A model generated the notes under the pieces. The model was not told the origin of the DNA. It worked only from the letters and a program-made list of their open reading frames with translations, and did not search any database. A DNA stretch of 64,000 nucleotides from contig NZ_FMYF01000003.1 in assembly GCF_900092135.1 (NCBI RefSeq), positions 62,001 through 126,000 of the forward strand, in the 5' to 3' direction. Below, in pieces: positions 53,183 through 62,019 of the stretch (position 1 is the stretch's first letter; every line of letters starts with the position of its first letter). A program made the position numbers and the translations under genes. The DNA is from Raineyella antarctica. GTDB taxonomy: Bacteria > Actinomycetota > Actinomycetes > Propionibacteriales > Propionibacteriaceae.

Positions 53183-54397
53183 ATGACAACCTCAGACGTC
53201 TTCAGCGATCTGGACAGCACGAACGCCTGGCAGGAAGAGCTCTACGTCCACCTCCACCAGAACCCCGAGCTGAGCATGATGGAGACCGAGACGGCCGCCG
53301 AGATCACCCGACGACTGGAGGGCTTCGGCTACGACGTCCAGCAGATCGGCGGCGGCGTGGTCGGAGTGATGGCCAACGGCGAGGGCCCCACGGTGCTCTT
53401 CCGCGCCGACATCGATGCGCTCCCGGTCAAGGAGACCACGGGCCTGCCGTACGCCTCGACCAGGACGGCCACCGACGCGGAGGGCAATGACGTGCCGGTG
53501 ATGCACGCGTGCGGCCATGACTTCCACATCACCGCGGGTCTAGGGGCCGCCGAACTGCTGAGCAAGCACAAGGACGCCTGGCAGGGCACCTACATCGCCC
53601 TCTTCCAGCCCGGCGAGGAGACCGCCGCCGGGGCGAAGTCGATGGTGAACGACGGGCTGGCCGACAAGATCCCGAAGCCGGACGTGGCCATCGGCCAGCA
53701 CGTGCTCGCCGCCCCCTCCGCCGGCAAGGTGGGCACGGTCGCCGGCCCGATGCTGTCCACCGCGGCCTCCCTGAAGGTGACCGTCTACGGCAAGGGGTCG
53801 CACGGCTCCATGCCGCACCTGGGCATCGACCCCGTCGTCCTGGCCGCCAGCATCGTGATGCGGCTCCAGACGATCGTGTCCCGGGAGATCGCCCCCAGCC
53901 AGTTCGGCGTGGTCACCGTGGGCAGCCTGCAGGCCGGCACCAAGGCCAACATCATCCCCGACCACGCGACCCTGCTGCTCAACATCCGGGCCTACGACAC
54001 GGACGTCCGGGAGAAGCTGATCGCCGGGATCGAGCGGATCGTCAAGGCCGAATGCCAGGCCTCCGGCTCACCCCAGGAACCGGAGATCGAACTGTTCGAC
54101 GCCTATCCGCTGACCGACAACGACGCGACAGTGACGGAGAAGATCACCCAGGCCTTCATCGACCACTTCGGCGACGACCGCGTGGAGACCCTCGCCCCGC
54201 TCCCGGCCTCCGAGGATTTCAGCAACATCCCCAACGCCCTCGGCGTGCCGTACTCCTACTGGGGGCTCGGCGGCTTCCCCGAGGGCGAGAAGACCCTCCC
54301 GAACCACAACCCCGGCTTCGCGCCCGTGATGCAGCCGACCCTGAAGACAGGTACCGAGGCGGCCGTGACGGCCGCCCTCGCCTACCTCGGAAAGTGA
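53183..54397 (+). CDS. M20-family amidohydrolase
   Basis: A 404-residue metallopeptidase-fold amidohydrolase (M20D, hippurate/indole-acetyl-amino-acid hydrolase type). Metal and catalytic motifs: FRADIDALPV, MHACGHDFHI, PGEETAAGA, and a C-terminal His in LPNHNPGF. A lid dimerisation domain covers about 190-300. It should cleave N-acyl amino acids. AAAGGAG precedes ATG 53183 by 8 bases. The MFS gene follows 8 bp after its stop. Confidence 0.88.
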   Translation: MTTSDVFSDLDSTNAWQEELYVHLHQNPELSMMETETAAEITRRLEGFGYDVQQIGGGVVGVMANGEGPTVLFRADIDALPVKETTGLPYASTRTATDAEGNDVPVMHACGHDFHITAGLGAAELLSKHKDAWQGTYIALFQPGEETAAGAKSMVNDGLADKIPKPDVAIGQHVLAAPSAGKVGTVAGPMLSTAASLKVTVYGKGSHGSMPHLGIDPVVLAASIVMRLQTIVSREIAPSQFGVVTVGSLQAGTKANIIPDHATLLLNIRAYDTDVREKLIAGIERIVKAECQASGSPQEPEIELFDAYPLTDNDATVTEKITQAFIDHFGDDRVETLAPLPASEDFSNIPNALGVPYSYWGLGGFPEGEKTLPNHNPGFAPVMQPTLKTGTEAAVTAALAYLGK

Positions 54398-54405
54398 GTG
54401 CGAAC

Positions 54406-56067
54406 ATGTCCACCACCGCCCAGGCCTCGCCCCAGACGAAGCCGTACCAAGGCACCGAGAAGCTCCTGTGGGGCATCGTCCTGGCCGTCGTCACCTTCTG
54501 GTTGTTCGCCGGCACCGCCGGCACGGTCGCCCCGGAGATCATGAGGCAGATCAACTCCCCCAAGGAGTACGTCGACAAAGCCTCGATGAACCTGGCGGTC
54601 TCGATCACCGCCCTGTTCTCCGGCATGTTCATCGTCCTGATGGGTGGCCTGGCCGACCGGATCGGTCGCGTCAGGATCACCCTGCTCGGCATCATCATGG
54701 GCATCATCGGGTCGGCCCTCCTGGTGTTCGCCACCGGTCCGGTCGCCCTGCCCCTGCTGCTCACCGGACGCGCGATCCAAGGGTTCTCGGCCGCGTGCAT
54801 CATGCCGTCGTCGATGGCGCTGGTGAAGACGTACTGGGACGGCGCGGCGCGTCAGCGCGCCGTCTCGATGTGGTCGATCGGCTCCTGGGGCGGCTCCGGC
54901 CTGGCCGCCCTGTTCGGTGGCGCCATGATCCGTTTCACCCCGATGGGCTGGAAGGCCATCTTCATCGCCTCGATCGTGGTCTCGGCCATCGCGTTCTTCA
55001 TGATCCTGGGCACACCCGAGAGCAAGGTGGTGCAGCACGGCCACAAGAAGTTCGACATCGTCGGCCTGCTGCTCTTCATCGTCGCCACCCTGAGCCTGAT
55101 GATCGTCCTGCTCTACGGCTCGAAGATCGGCTGGACCAGTCCCATCACCCTGGGCCTGGCCGCCCTGGCCATCGCCGCCTACGCCGTCTTCTACTTCGTC
55201 GAGCGCGGCAAGGCGACACCCTTCATCGACTTCAAGCTGTTCAAGAACACCACGTTCACCGGCGCGACGATCTCGAACTTCCTGCTCAACGCCACCATCG
55301 GCATGCTGATCGTCAGCCAGCAGCTGATCCAGCTGGCCGGCTGCAAGGTGCCCCGCGACGCCGCCGGCCTGTGCCCGGCCGGTGGCGCCTACACCGCCTG
55401 GGACGCCGGCATCCTGACGCTGGGCTACGGCATCTTCATCATCGCCTTCATCCGGGTGGGCGAGAAGCTGCTGCAACGCTTCGGCCCCCGCAAGCCGATG
55501 ATCTGGGGCTCGCTGATCGTCATCGTCGCCTGTCTGCTGCTGATGCAGTCCCACCTGCTGATCGGCCAGTACGTCTGGCTGGCGGTGGTCGCGTACGCCC
55601 TGTTCGGCCTCGGCCTGGCGTTCTACGCGACCCCGTCCACCGATGCGGCGCTGGCGAACCTGCCCGCCGAACAGGCCGGTTCGGGTGCCGGCATCTACAA
55701 GATGGCCAGCTCGCTGGGCGGCGCCATCGGTGCTGCCGTCTCCCTGGCGGTGTTCACCGGCTTCAGCGGCCTGTCGGGCACCCAGCTCGAGACGCTCGGC
55801 AACGTCGTCCAGATGCAGGGCGCCCAGAGCAACATCGGGCTGCGACTGGCCGCGATGTTCGCCCTCGGGGTGAACCTGATCTTCCTGCTGCTGGCGATCG
55901 TCTCGATCACCGTCACCGTGCCCAAGGAGAGCGGCCGGATCACCCCGGCTCCGCAGCCGGTGCCGGACGCCGTGGAGGCCGCAGGCTTCGTCGAATGCCC
56001 CGTGTGCCATGGCCAGGGTGTGGTCAAGGCCGACGTGGCCGCACGACTCGGCGGGACGAAGAGGTAG
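54406..56067 (+). CDS. DHA2-type MFS transporter with a C-terminal CPxCxGxG tail
   Basis: A 553-residue, ~14-helix drug:H+ antiporter-2-like transporter (GGLADRIGRVRITLLG between TM2 and TM3; AGSGAGIYKMASSLGGAIG). An extracytoplasmic loop near 310-330 carries two Cys. The cytosolic tail contains CPVCHGQGVV, half of a DnaJ-type zinc motif, unusual for this family. Co-transcribed with the M20 amidohydrolase, so it may move the substrate or product of that enzyme. Start ATG 54406; only GTGAGTG upstream. Confidence 0.82.
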   Translation: MSTTAQASPQTKPYQGTEKLLWGIVLAVVTFWLFAGTAGTVAPEIMRQINSPKEYVDKASMNLAVSITALFSGMFIVLMGGLADRIGRVRITLLGIIMGIIGSALLVFATGPVALPLLLTGRAIQGFSAACIMPSSMALVKTYWDGAARQRAVSMWSIGSWGGSGLAALFGGAMIRFTPMGWKAIFIASIVVSAIAFFMILGTPESKVVQHGHKKFDIVGLLLFIVATLSLMIVLLYGSKIGWTSPITLGLAALAIAAYAVFYFVERGKATPFIDFKLFKNTTFTGATISNFLLNATIGMLIVSQQLIQLAGCKVPRDAAGLCPAGGAYTAWDAGILTLGYGIFIIAFIRVGEKLLQRFGPRKPMIWGSLIVIVACLLLMQSHLLIGQYVWLAVVAYALFGLGLAFYATPSTDAALANLPAEQAGSGAGIYKMASSLGGAIGAAVSLAVFTGFSGLSGTQLETLGNVVQMQGAQSNIGLRLAAMFALGVNLIFLLLAIVSITVTVPKESGRITPAPQPVPDAVEAAGFVECPVCHGQGVVKADVAARLGGTKR

Positions 56068-56084
56068 CCGCAGGACGACCGGAG

Positions 56085-56115
56085 GAGGGCGGGCATCGGG
56101 TGGATGCCCGCCCTC
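56085..56115. terminator. Terminator after the M20/MFS operon
   Basis: GAGGGCGGGCATC pairs with its exact complement around a 5-nt loop, followed by GTCGTTG. Shared with the convergent AEC gene. Confidence 0.75.
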
Positions 56116-56160
56116 GTCGTTGCCCGCCCAGGGGTTGCGTGCTCATGGCTCGGACCGCGG

Positions 56161-57114
56161 TCACATCCAGCCGATGCCGCGCAGCACCAGCATCCACCCC
56201 GACAGGGTGACGAACGAGAGCACCGTGGAGAGCATCATCGAGGCCGTCGTCACGTCGACCTCCCCGTACGGCTGGGCCAGCGCAGGCAGGATCGAGTAGG
56301 TCGGCAGCGCACAGGTCAACACGGCCGCCGCGCGCAGCTCCGGGGACAGGCCCGGCAGGCCCACGGCCACCAGGCCGACCACGAGACCGATCGCCACGGC
56401 CGGCATCACCACCAGCTTGCCCACCACGGTCACGACGATGTCGGTGACCATTCCGTGGATCTGCAGGCCGACGAGCATCCCGCCGACGGTGAACAGCGCC
56501 ACCCCGGAGGAGGTCTGCGCCAGCAGCTTCAGGCTGCGGTCCAGCACCGCCGGCAGCGTGATCCCGAACGCGTTGAGCACCAGCGCGGCGATGATCGCCA
56601 GCACCATCGGGTGCAGCAGCACCCCGCGTACGGTCGCGACGATCCGCTGGGCCAGGTTGCCGGTGCCGACCGAGCGCTCGGCCAGGAACAGGGTCAGCGG
56701 GATGATCAGGACGTTGTCGACCAGCATGTCCATGCCGATCGCCGCCCCGGCGACCTCGGCGAAAAGGATCAGGAAGACCGGGAAGCCGATGAAGCCGTTG
56801 TTGGTGCCACCCATGCCCATCGCCATGAACGTCGCCCGCTGCGAGGTCCGGCCCAGCACCTTCGCGTAGCCGAACGCGAGGGCGAACATCACCATCGCGG
56901 CCCCGGCGTACGTCAACAGGTAGGTGGGGTTGAAGATCTCGGTGGCGCTGCGCCCGGAGACGTTCATGAAGATCAGCAGCGGCAGCGCGACCTTGACCAC
57001 GAACTTCGACAGGATGGTCATGTCGGCCCGGCGGAACATCCCGCGACGGGTCAGGACGTACCCGAGCCCGACGACGAGGAAGATCGGCAAGGTCGCCGAG
57101 AGGACGTGCAGCAC
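56161..57114 (-). CDS. AEC-family auxin-efflux-carrier-like transporter
   Basis: A 317-residue protein with ten membrane helices in two halves and the AEC motifs PIFLVVGLGYVLTRRGMF, GTNNGFIGFPVFLILFAE and LTCALPTYSILPALAQ. Bacterial members (MleP, MdcF) carry malate or malonate. No decarboxylase gene is adjacent, so the substrate is unknown. GTG 57114 lacks an obvious ribosome binding site. Confidence 0.82.
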   Translation of the reverse strand: MLHVLSATLPIFLVVGLGYVLTRRGMFRRADMTILSKFVVKVALPLLIFMNVSGRSATEIFNPTYLLTYAGAAMVMFALAFGYAKVLGRTSQRATFMAMGMGGTNNGFIGFPVFLILFAEVAGAAIGMDMLVDNVLIIPLTLFLAERSVGTGNLAQRIVATVRGVLLHPMVLAIIAALVLNAFGITLPAVLDRSLKLLAQTSSGVALFTVGGMLVGLQIHGMVTDIVVTVVGKLVVMPAVAIGLVVGLVAVGLPGLSPELRAAAVLTCALPTYSILPALAQPYGEVDVTTASMMLSTVLSFVTLSGWMLVLRGIGWM

Positions 57115-57236
57115 AACTGGCCTTCCCGCCGCGGCCCTGGCGTCCCCGGCCCCGGCAGACTACGCCGATGAAGGGCTCAGGCCGTCTCGGTGCCATCGCC
57201 GGCCTGCACCACGCGAGCCTGCACCGCGCCGGCCGT

Positions 57237-58073
57237 TCAGCGCGGCCGGCGCTCCCCCGCCACGACCCCGTCCACCGTGAGGCCCAGCTTCCCGGCGTAG
57301 AAGGCGACCAGGCCGCGGACCGGAACCGCATCGTGCAGCGGGGCCTCGTACGTCCAGGCGATGTCGGCCAGCAGTTCGTCGCCGATCCGGGCCGACCAGT
57401 ACGACGCCTGCCCCTTGTAGGCGCACACGGTGTGCCGGTCGGAGGGCTCCAGCAGCTCCATCGCGACATCCTCGCGCGGGATGTAGTAGCGCGTCGGCAG
57501 GTGCGTCTCGTACAGCAGCGTGGCCCGGCGAGTGTCGGCCAGCACCACGCCCCGATGGGTCACCTCGACGTGCCGGCTGGAGCGCAGGCAGTCGATCCGC
57601 TTGAACGGGTCGTGCGGGTGGCCCATCACGGGCTCGTCCTCCTCGTACCACTGGCCGAAGGCGTCCCAGTCGAGCAGCACCCAGCCGGCCAGGTCACGGT
57701 CGTCGGGGGCGAACGCCGCCGCCGGCAGGTCACCGGCCTCGGTACGGATGGTGAGCGACGTGCCAGGGGTCGAGTGCCGGACGAACGGGTCGTCGGGGGT
57801 CAGGACGCCGTGGGGCATGTCGGGATCCCTGGGCAGGGCGACGCGACGGCTGACGCTGCCCGCACCGTCCGAGGGAACCAGCTCGCCGATGACGTCGGGC
57901 TCCGGTACGGCGTAGCAGGGGACGATGCGGCGCGGCTCCCAGACCAGGAGGGCGCGGCGGCTGTCGACCACGACCAGGTCGCCGTGGGTGGCGGCCCGGA
58001 TCCACTTGTGCGTCGGGTGCAGGCGCAGGTCGCCGAGTGCACTGTCCTGCAGGTCCTTCATCGCGATGGCCAT
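57237..58073 (-). CDS. Tandem DUF427 domain protein
   Basis: A ~278-residue protein with two DUF427 domains. The second is clear: VLADTRRATLLYETHLPTRY, CAYKGQASYWSARIG and IAWTYEAP. The first at about 20-130 is diverged (VVVDSRRALLVWEPRRI). DUF427 proteins are common in actinobacteria; function unknown. ATG 58073 is chosen; an in-frame GTG at 58103 is possible. Neither has a strong ribosome binding site. Confidence 0.75.
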   Translation of the reverse strand: MAIAMKDLQDSALGDLRLHPTHKWIRAATHGDLVVVDSRRALLVWEPRRIVPCYAVPEPDVIGELVPSDGAGSVSRRVALPRDPDMPHGVLTPDDPFVRHSTPGTSLTIRTEAGDLPAAAFAPDDRDLAGWVLLDWDAFGQWYEEDEPVMGHPHDPFKRIDCLRSSRHVEVTHRGVVLADTRRATLLYETHLPTRYYIPREDVAMELLEPSDRHTVCAYKGQASYWSARIGDELLADIAWTYEAPLHDAVPVRGLVAFYAGKLGLTVDGVVAGERRPR

Positions 58074-58183
58074 GCGGCCAGTCTCGGTGCGGACGGCGGG
58101 CACGGCAAGAGTCCAGGACGGGCTGCGCCGCGGGTGTCCGGGTCGGGCGCCACCGGGCGGGCCCGATCACCGCCCGAAGGAAC

Positions 58184-58213
58184 AAAAAAACCGGCGACCC
58201 GATGGTCTCCGGT
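58184..58213 (-). terminator. Intrinsic terminator of the 37-codon gene
   Basis: In the minus transcript ACCGGAGACC pairs with GGGTCGCCGGT (one mismatch) and is followed by seven U (plus-strand A-run 58184-58190). The best classic intrinsic terminator in the window. Confidence 0.8.
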
Positions 58214-58260
58214 GGGGGTAGCGGCCGCGGACGACGCTGTCCGTGGACCTTCGGCTCAAC

Positions 58261-58374
58261 TCAGAAGCGGAGGCCGAACTCCTCAGCCTTGGCCTGCTGC
58301 TCCGCGGTCTGGCGGAAGCCATCCATCCACAGCTCGACCAGGTTCTTCTTGCCGGACTCGTTGCGATCCATCAT
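58261..58374 (-). CDS. 37-residue small protein
   Basis: ATG 58374 opens a 38-codon frame beginning MMDRNESGKKNLVELWMDGF and ending EEFGLRF, a probable amphipathic helix. AAGGAGA lies 7 bases upstream. A consensus promoter (TTGACT, 17 bp, TAAAGT) lies about 85 bp upstream and an intrinsic terminator about 50 bp downstream, so it forms a monocistronic unit of about 270 nt. No hydrophobic helix, signal peptide or Cys. No family recognised. Could be a regulator, a stress peptide or a secreted peptide precursor. Confidence 0.7.
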   Translation of the reverse strand: MMDRNESGKKNLVELWMDGFRQTAEQQAKAEEFGLRF

Positions 58375-58458
58375 CGTGGTTCTCCTTCGTCGTGTTCTTC
58401 TTCGGGTGTCAAGGGATGCCTCCCGGCTTCCACCGGTGCTTCCCCCTCGACATCCACA

Positions 58459-58487
58459 ACTTTATGTCGCCGATACAACTAAGTCAA
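58459..58487 (-). promoter_or_regulatory. Promoter of the 37-codon gene
   Basis: Minus strand: TTGACT (58487-58482), 17-bp spacer, TAAAGT (58464-58459). Closest to the sigma-70 consensus of any site seen here. A direct repeat ACAACT on the plus strand (58456-58461 and 58475-58480) overlaps it and may be an operator. Confidence 0.7.
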
Positions 58488-58585
58488 GAGCTGTCTCAGG
58501 ACGTGTCTCGCACGTGCCTTTTCGTCGGCTTCGTCGGGGCACGTACGCTCGAGGCGGCCCACCGTCGCACACCCGAGAGGCTTTC

Positions 58586-59347
58586 GTGACCCAGCCGACG
58601 ATCCCCCTGCCCCCGCTCGGCCGCCGGCGGCCACGACGCCGCCGCGGCGCGGGCATCGTCCTGGCCCTGGTCCTGCTGGCGGTCCTGGTCGCCGGTGCCG
58701 CGGCACTGGCCGACACCATCGTCCGGCAGCGGGTCCAGGATAGCGTCGCCGCCCAGCTCACCCGCCAGTACACCGGCCACGGCGTGCAGGTCGAGCTGAC
58801 CGGGTGGCCGTTCCTGTGGCAGGTGGGCCAGGACCGCCTCGACGGAGGCCGGCTGCGCGCCGACAGCCTCACCATCAACGCCGAGGGCCGGCCCGTCCAG
58901 GTCCGCGACGTCGACCTGCGGGGCACCCGGCTGACCGGCGTACGCGACCAACAGCACATCGTCGCCGGAACGGTGACGGGGAGCGTGGAGCTGTCCTGGC
59001 AGACCGTCCGTGACCTCAGCGGAGTGGACCTGGCATACGTGTCGGCCAACCGCGTACGGCTCTCGGAGTCACTGCAGCTGTTCGGCCGGTCGGTGCCGGT
59101 CACCATCGAGGGCACCCCCGAGCTCGACCCCACGAACGGGGGGCTGGGGATCCGCGATGCCACCGCGACAGTGGCCGGGACGACCGTCCCGCAGGGACTG
59201 GTCGACCCCCTGCTGCAGCGGGTCGACCAGGGCTACCGCCTGCCACCGCTCGGCTCACTGCACTACGACTCGCTGGCCGTCGATCCCCAGGGCGTACGGC
59301 TCCAGCTCACCGGCACCGACGTGGACACCCAGCAGCTGCTGGGCTGA
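58586..59347 (+). CDS. DUF2993 (LmeA-like) lipid-associated protein
   Basis: A 253-residue protein with a basic N-terminus, a signal-anchor helix at about 22-45 and a DUF2993 domain (GVQVELTGWPFLWQV; LRADSLTINAEGRPV). Mycobacterial LmeA, of this family, affects mannan/lipid elongation outside the membrane. GTG 58586 has GAGAGG 5 bases upstream. Divergent from the small gene at 58374. Confidence 0.75.
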   Translation: MTQPTIPLPPLGRRRPRRRRGAGIVLALVLLAVLVAGAAALADTIVRQRVQDSVAAQLTRQYTGHGVQVELTGWPFLWQVGQDRLDGGRLRADSLTINAEGRPVQVRDVDLRGTRLTGVRDQQHIVAGTVTGSVELSWQTVRDLSGVDLAYVSANRVRLSESLQLFGRSVPVTIEGTPELDPTNGGLGIRDATATVAGTTVPQGLVDPLLQRVDQGYRLPPLGSLHYDSLAVDPQGVRLQLTGTDVDTQQLLG

Positions 59348-59351
59348 ACGC

Positions 59352-60929
59352 TCAGCGGCGACGGGCAGCGCCGAACACGCCGCGGGCGATCTCGCGGGCA
59401 GCGGTCCGGGTGAACTGCTTGAACGCACTGGATCCGACGATCTGCTCGACCACGGACTTCTCCTGCGCCCGGGACCGCGGCGCACGCTCCCGCGCCCCAC
59501 GGGGCTCGGCCGGCTGCGCCGTGGGCGCCGGAGCCGGCTCGGCGGTGCGGGCCGTCTCGGCGGCGGCAGTCGCGGCGCCCTGCTCCAGTCGCTCGGCAAG
59601 GATCTCGCGGGCCGAGCGCGGGTCGACGGCGGTGCCGTACTTCTGCTGCAGCGGCGAGGCGGCGACGGCGGCCTGGACCTGGTCGGGCGGGGTCGGGCCC
59701 ATCTTCGACTCGGGTGCCCAGACCCGGGTCCACACGACGGGGGTCGGCGCGCCGTCCGGATCCATCACCGTGACGATGGCCTGGCCGATGCCGAGCTCGG
59801 TGAGGGTCTTCTCCAGGTCGTAGTGCGAGGTCGGGTACGTCGAGACCGTCGCCTTCAGGGCCTTGGCGTCGTTGGGGGTGTGGGCACGGAGCTGGTGCTG
59901 CACCCGCGAGCCGAGCTGGGCCAGTACGTCGTCGGGGACGTCCTTGGGGGTCTGGGTGACGAAGAACACGCCCACTCCCTTGGAGCGGATCAGTCGGACG
60001 GTCTGCGTGATCGACTCCAGGAAGGCCTTCGTCGCGTCCCGGAACAGCAGGTGCGCCTCGTCGAAGAAGAACACCAGCTTGGGTCGATCGGCGTCACCCA
60101 CCTCGGGCAGGTCGTGGTAGAGGTCGGCCAGCAGCCACATCAGGAAGGTGGAGAACAGCTGCGGCTTGTCCTGCAGCTGGGCCAGCTCCACCATCGACAC
60201 CATGCCGAGGCCCTCGGGGGTCGTGCGGAGCAGGTCGGCGGTGTCGAACTCCGGCTCGCCGAAGAACTTGTCGCCGCCCTGGGCCTCGAAGTTGGTCAGC
60301 TCGCGCAGGACCACGCCGAGGGTGGCGCCGGAGATGCCTCCGATGCCCTTCAGGTCGGACTTGCCCTCCTCCGAGTCCAGGTGCATGAGCACCGCGCGCA
60401 GGTCGGCGATGTCGAGCAGCGCCAACCCGTTCGTGTCCGCGTAGTGGAAGACCAGCCCGAGGGAGGACTCCTGGGTGTCGTTCAGGCCGAGCACCTTGGA
60501 GAGCAGGATCGGCCCGAAGGAGGAGATGGTCGTACGCAGCGGGATGCCGGTGCCCTCGCCCCCGAGGGCGTAGAACTCGACCGGACAGGCACTGGGCTGC
60601 CACTGCTGCCCGTTCGCCTGCGTACGCTCCAGCAGCTTGGGGGAGGACACGCCCGCCGAGGCCATCCCCGACAGGTCGCCCTTCACGTCCGCGGCGAAGA
60701 CCGGCACCCCGGCGCGCGAGACCTGCTCGGCGAGCGTCTGCAGGGTGATGGTCTTGCCCGTTCCGGTCGCGCCGGCCACGAGGCCGTGGCGGTTCAGCAT
60801 GCCCAGCGGGATGCGAACCCCGACCTCGGGGTGGGGCCCGTCCGCGTCGCCGGCCACGCCGAGCTGGATGGTCGGGACGTCGAAGGTGTATCCGTCGCGG
60901 ATGGCTGCCAGTTCCGGGGTCAGGTCCAT
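59352..60929 (-). CDS. HerA-like DUF853 ATPase
   Basis: A 525-residue AAA-type ATPase with Walker A GATGTGKTITLQ near residue 54 and Walker B KLVFFFDEAHLLF near 290, then an arginine-finger-like segment in the C-terminal core. A Pro/Ala/Arg linker precedes a C-terminal helix that ends RGVFGAARRR. DUF853 proteins resemble HerA helicases; no NurA nuclease gene is nearby. Convergent with the DUF2993 gene 4 bp away. Confidence 0.85.
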   Translation of the reverse strand: MDLTPELAAIRDGYTFDVPTIQLGVAGDADGPHPEVGVRIPLGMLNRHGLVAGATGTGKTITLQTLAEQVSRAGVPVFAADVKGDLSGMASAGVSSPKLLERTQANGQQWQPSACPVEFYALGGEGTGIPLRTTISSFGPILLSKVLGLNDTQESSLGLVFHYADTNGLALLDIADLRAVLMHLDSEEGKSDLKGIGGISGATLGVVLRELTNFEAQGGDKFFGEPEFDTADLLRTTPEGLGMVSMVELAQLQDKPQLFSTFLMWLLADLYHDLPEVGDADRPKLVFFFDEAHLLFRDATKAFLESITQTVRLIRSKGVGVFFVTQTPKDVPDDVLAQLGSRVQHQLRAHTPNDAKALKATVSTYPTSHYDLEKTLTELGIGQAIVTVMDPDGAPTPVVWTRVWAPESKMGPTPPDQVQAAVAASPLQQKYGTAVDPRSAREILAERLEQGAATAAAETARTAEPAPAPTAQPAEPRGARERAPRSRAQEKSVVEQIVGSSAFKQFTRTAAREIARGVFGAARRR

Positions 60930-61017
60930 GACGTCAGAGTGTCACATCTTCCTAACGTGTGCCGCCGACCTCGGCATGGACCTCCCACCCCCAGCGATGG
61001 GCACGTACGGTGGGGGT

Positions 61018-61311
61018 GTGATTTTCAAGCGCGTAGGTGACGGACGCCCCTACCCGGACCACGGGTACGTTCAGAAGCAGTGGGCAGCGATCCCGCCGCA
61101 CCAGGTGCGCCTTGACCAACTGGTGACGACGAAACGCACGCTGGACCTCGAGGCCCTCCTGGAGGAGGACTCGACGTTCTACGGCGACCTCTTCGCCCAT
61201 GTCGTGTCCTGGAACGGCGAGCTGTACCTGGAGGACGGCCTCCACCGTGCCCTCCGGGCGGCGTTGCAGCAGCGCCAGACGATGCACGCCCGGGTACTGG
61301 AGATCAAGTAG
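61018..61311 (+). CDS. Conserved actinobacterial protein, VapB/ParB-like
   Basis: A 97-residue protein starting MIFKRVGDGRPYPDHGY, with LYLEDGLHRALRAALQQRQT near the end. It resembles a conserved actinobacterial family sometimes labelled VapB-type antitoxin; the second half looks ParB/Srx-like. No toxin gene is adjacent. GTG 61018 has TACGGT 6 nt upstream (leaderless pattern). The LytR_C gene follows, a pairing I recall from other actinobacteria. Confidence 0.7.
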   Translation: MIFKRVGDGRPYPDHGYVQKQWAAIPPHQVRLDQLVTTKRTLDLEALLEEDSTFYGDLFAHVVSWNGELYLEDGLHRALRAALQQRQTMHARVLEIK

Positions 61312-61364
61312 CAGACCTCCCGCTACACTCAGCCGATCGTCACATCAACCCGGGGAGAGTCGTC

Positions 61365-61907
61365 GTGGACGCGCAGAAGCTCTGGCGGATGGTCCGGACA
61401 CCGCTGGTGCTCCTGGTCCTGGTCGGGTTGGTCGCGCTCGGCACCGTCTGGGCCTGGCGGGAGATCCTCAAGCCGCCGCAGGCTGCACAGCCCGCGCCGT
61501 GCGTGGTGCAGCCGATCAAGGACGGCAAGCTCTTCTCCCAGCAGGTGACCGTCGAGGTGGACAACTCGGGCTCCAAGCGCGGCCTGGCCGGCCAGGTCGC
61601 CACGGCCCTGGAGAAGCAGAAGTTCATCGTCAGCGGGATCGGCAACGCCAACGGCATCAGCACCCGAGACGTGGTGGTGATCGGCGCAGCGGTCGACGCT
61701 CCCGAGGTGAAGCTCGTCGCGGCCCAGTTCCCCAAGGCCGAGGTCCGCGCCGAGCCCGACCGGCTCGCCGACCACCGGGTCCAGGTGGTCCTCGGGGACG
61801 ACTTCGCCGGCATGAAGAAGGGCGCGGCTGCGGCGATCAACGTGGACAGCACCGAGATCTGCCTGCCAGCCATGCCGGCGGCCTCCCCCTCCCCCAAGGC
61901 CGGCTGA
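61365..61907 (+). CDS. LytR C-terminal domain protein
   Basis: A 180-residue protein with a signal-anchor helix at about 12-32 and a LytR_C domain (PF13399-like: VTVEVDNSGSKRGLAGQVAT...). Likely faces the cell wall, with a possible role in wall polymer attachment; the LCP catalytic domain is absent. GTG 61365 has GGGGAGAG 5 bases upstream; TACACT at 61324-61329 may be the -10. Confidence 0.78.
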   Translation: MDAQKLWRMVRTPLVLLVLVGLVALGTVWAWREILKPPQAAQPAPCVVQPIKDGKLFSQQVTVEVDNSGSKRGLAGQVATALEKQKFIVSGIGNANGISTRDVVVIGAAVDAPEVKLVAAQFPKAEVRAEPDRLADHRVQVVLGDDFAGMKKGAAAAINVDSTEICLPAMPAASPSPKAG

Positions 61908-62019
61908 CGCGCCCCTGCGCACCGGTCACGGGCCGCCGGCAGGAGCCCGCGGACCACCGCCACGCGCACCGGCCCGCCACGTAGGGTGGAGCCGATCTCC
62001 CCCCACGGAAGGACACCCC

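Noticed and set aside
61018-61311. Type II toxin-antitoxin locus
   Set aside because: Only a VapB-like label is possible; the next gene is a LytR_C protein and no PIN-domain toxin is present.
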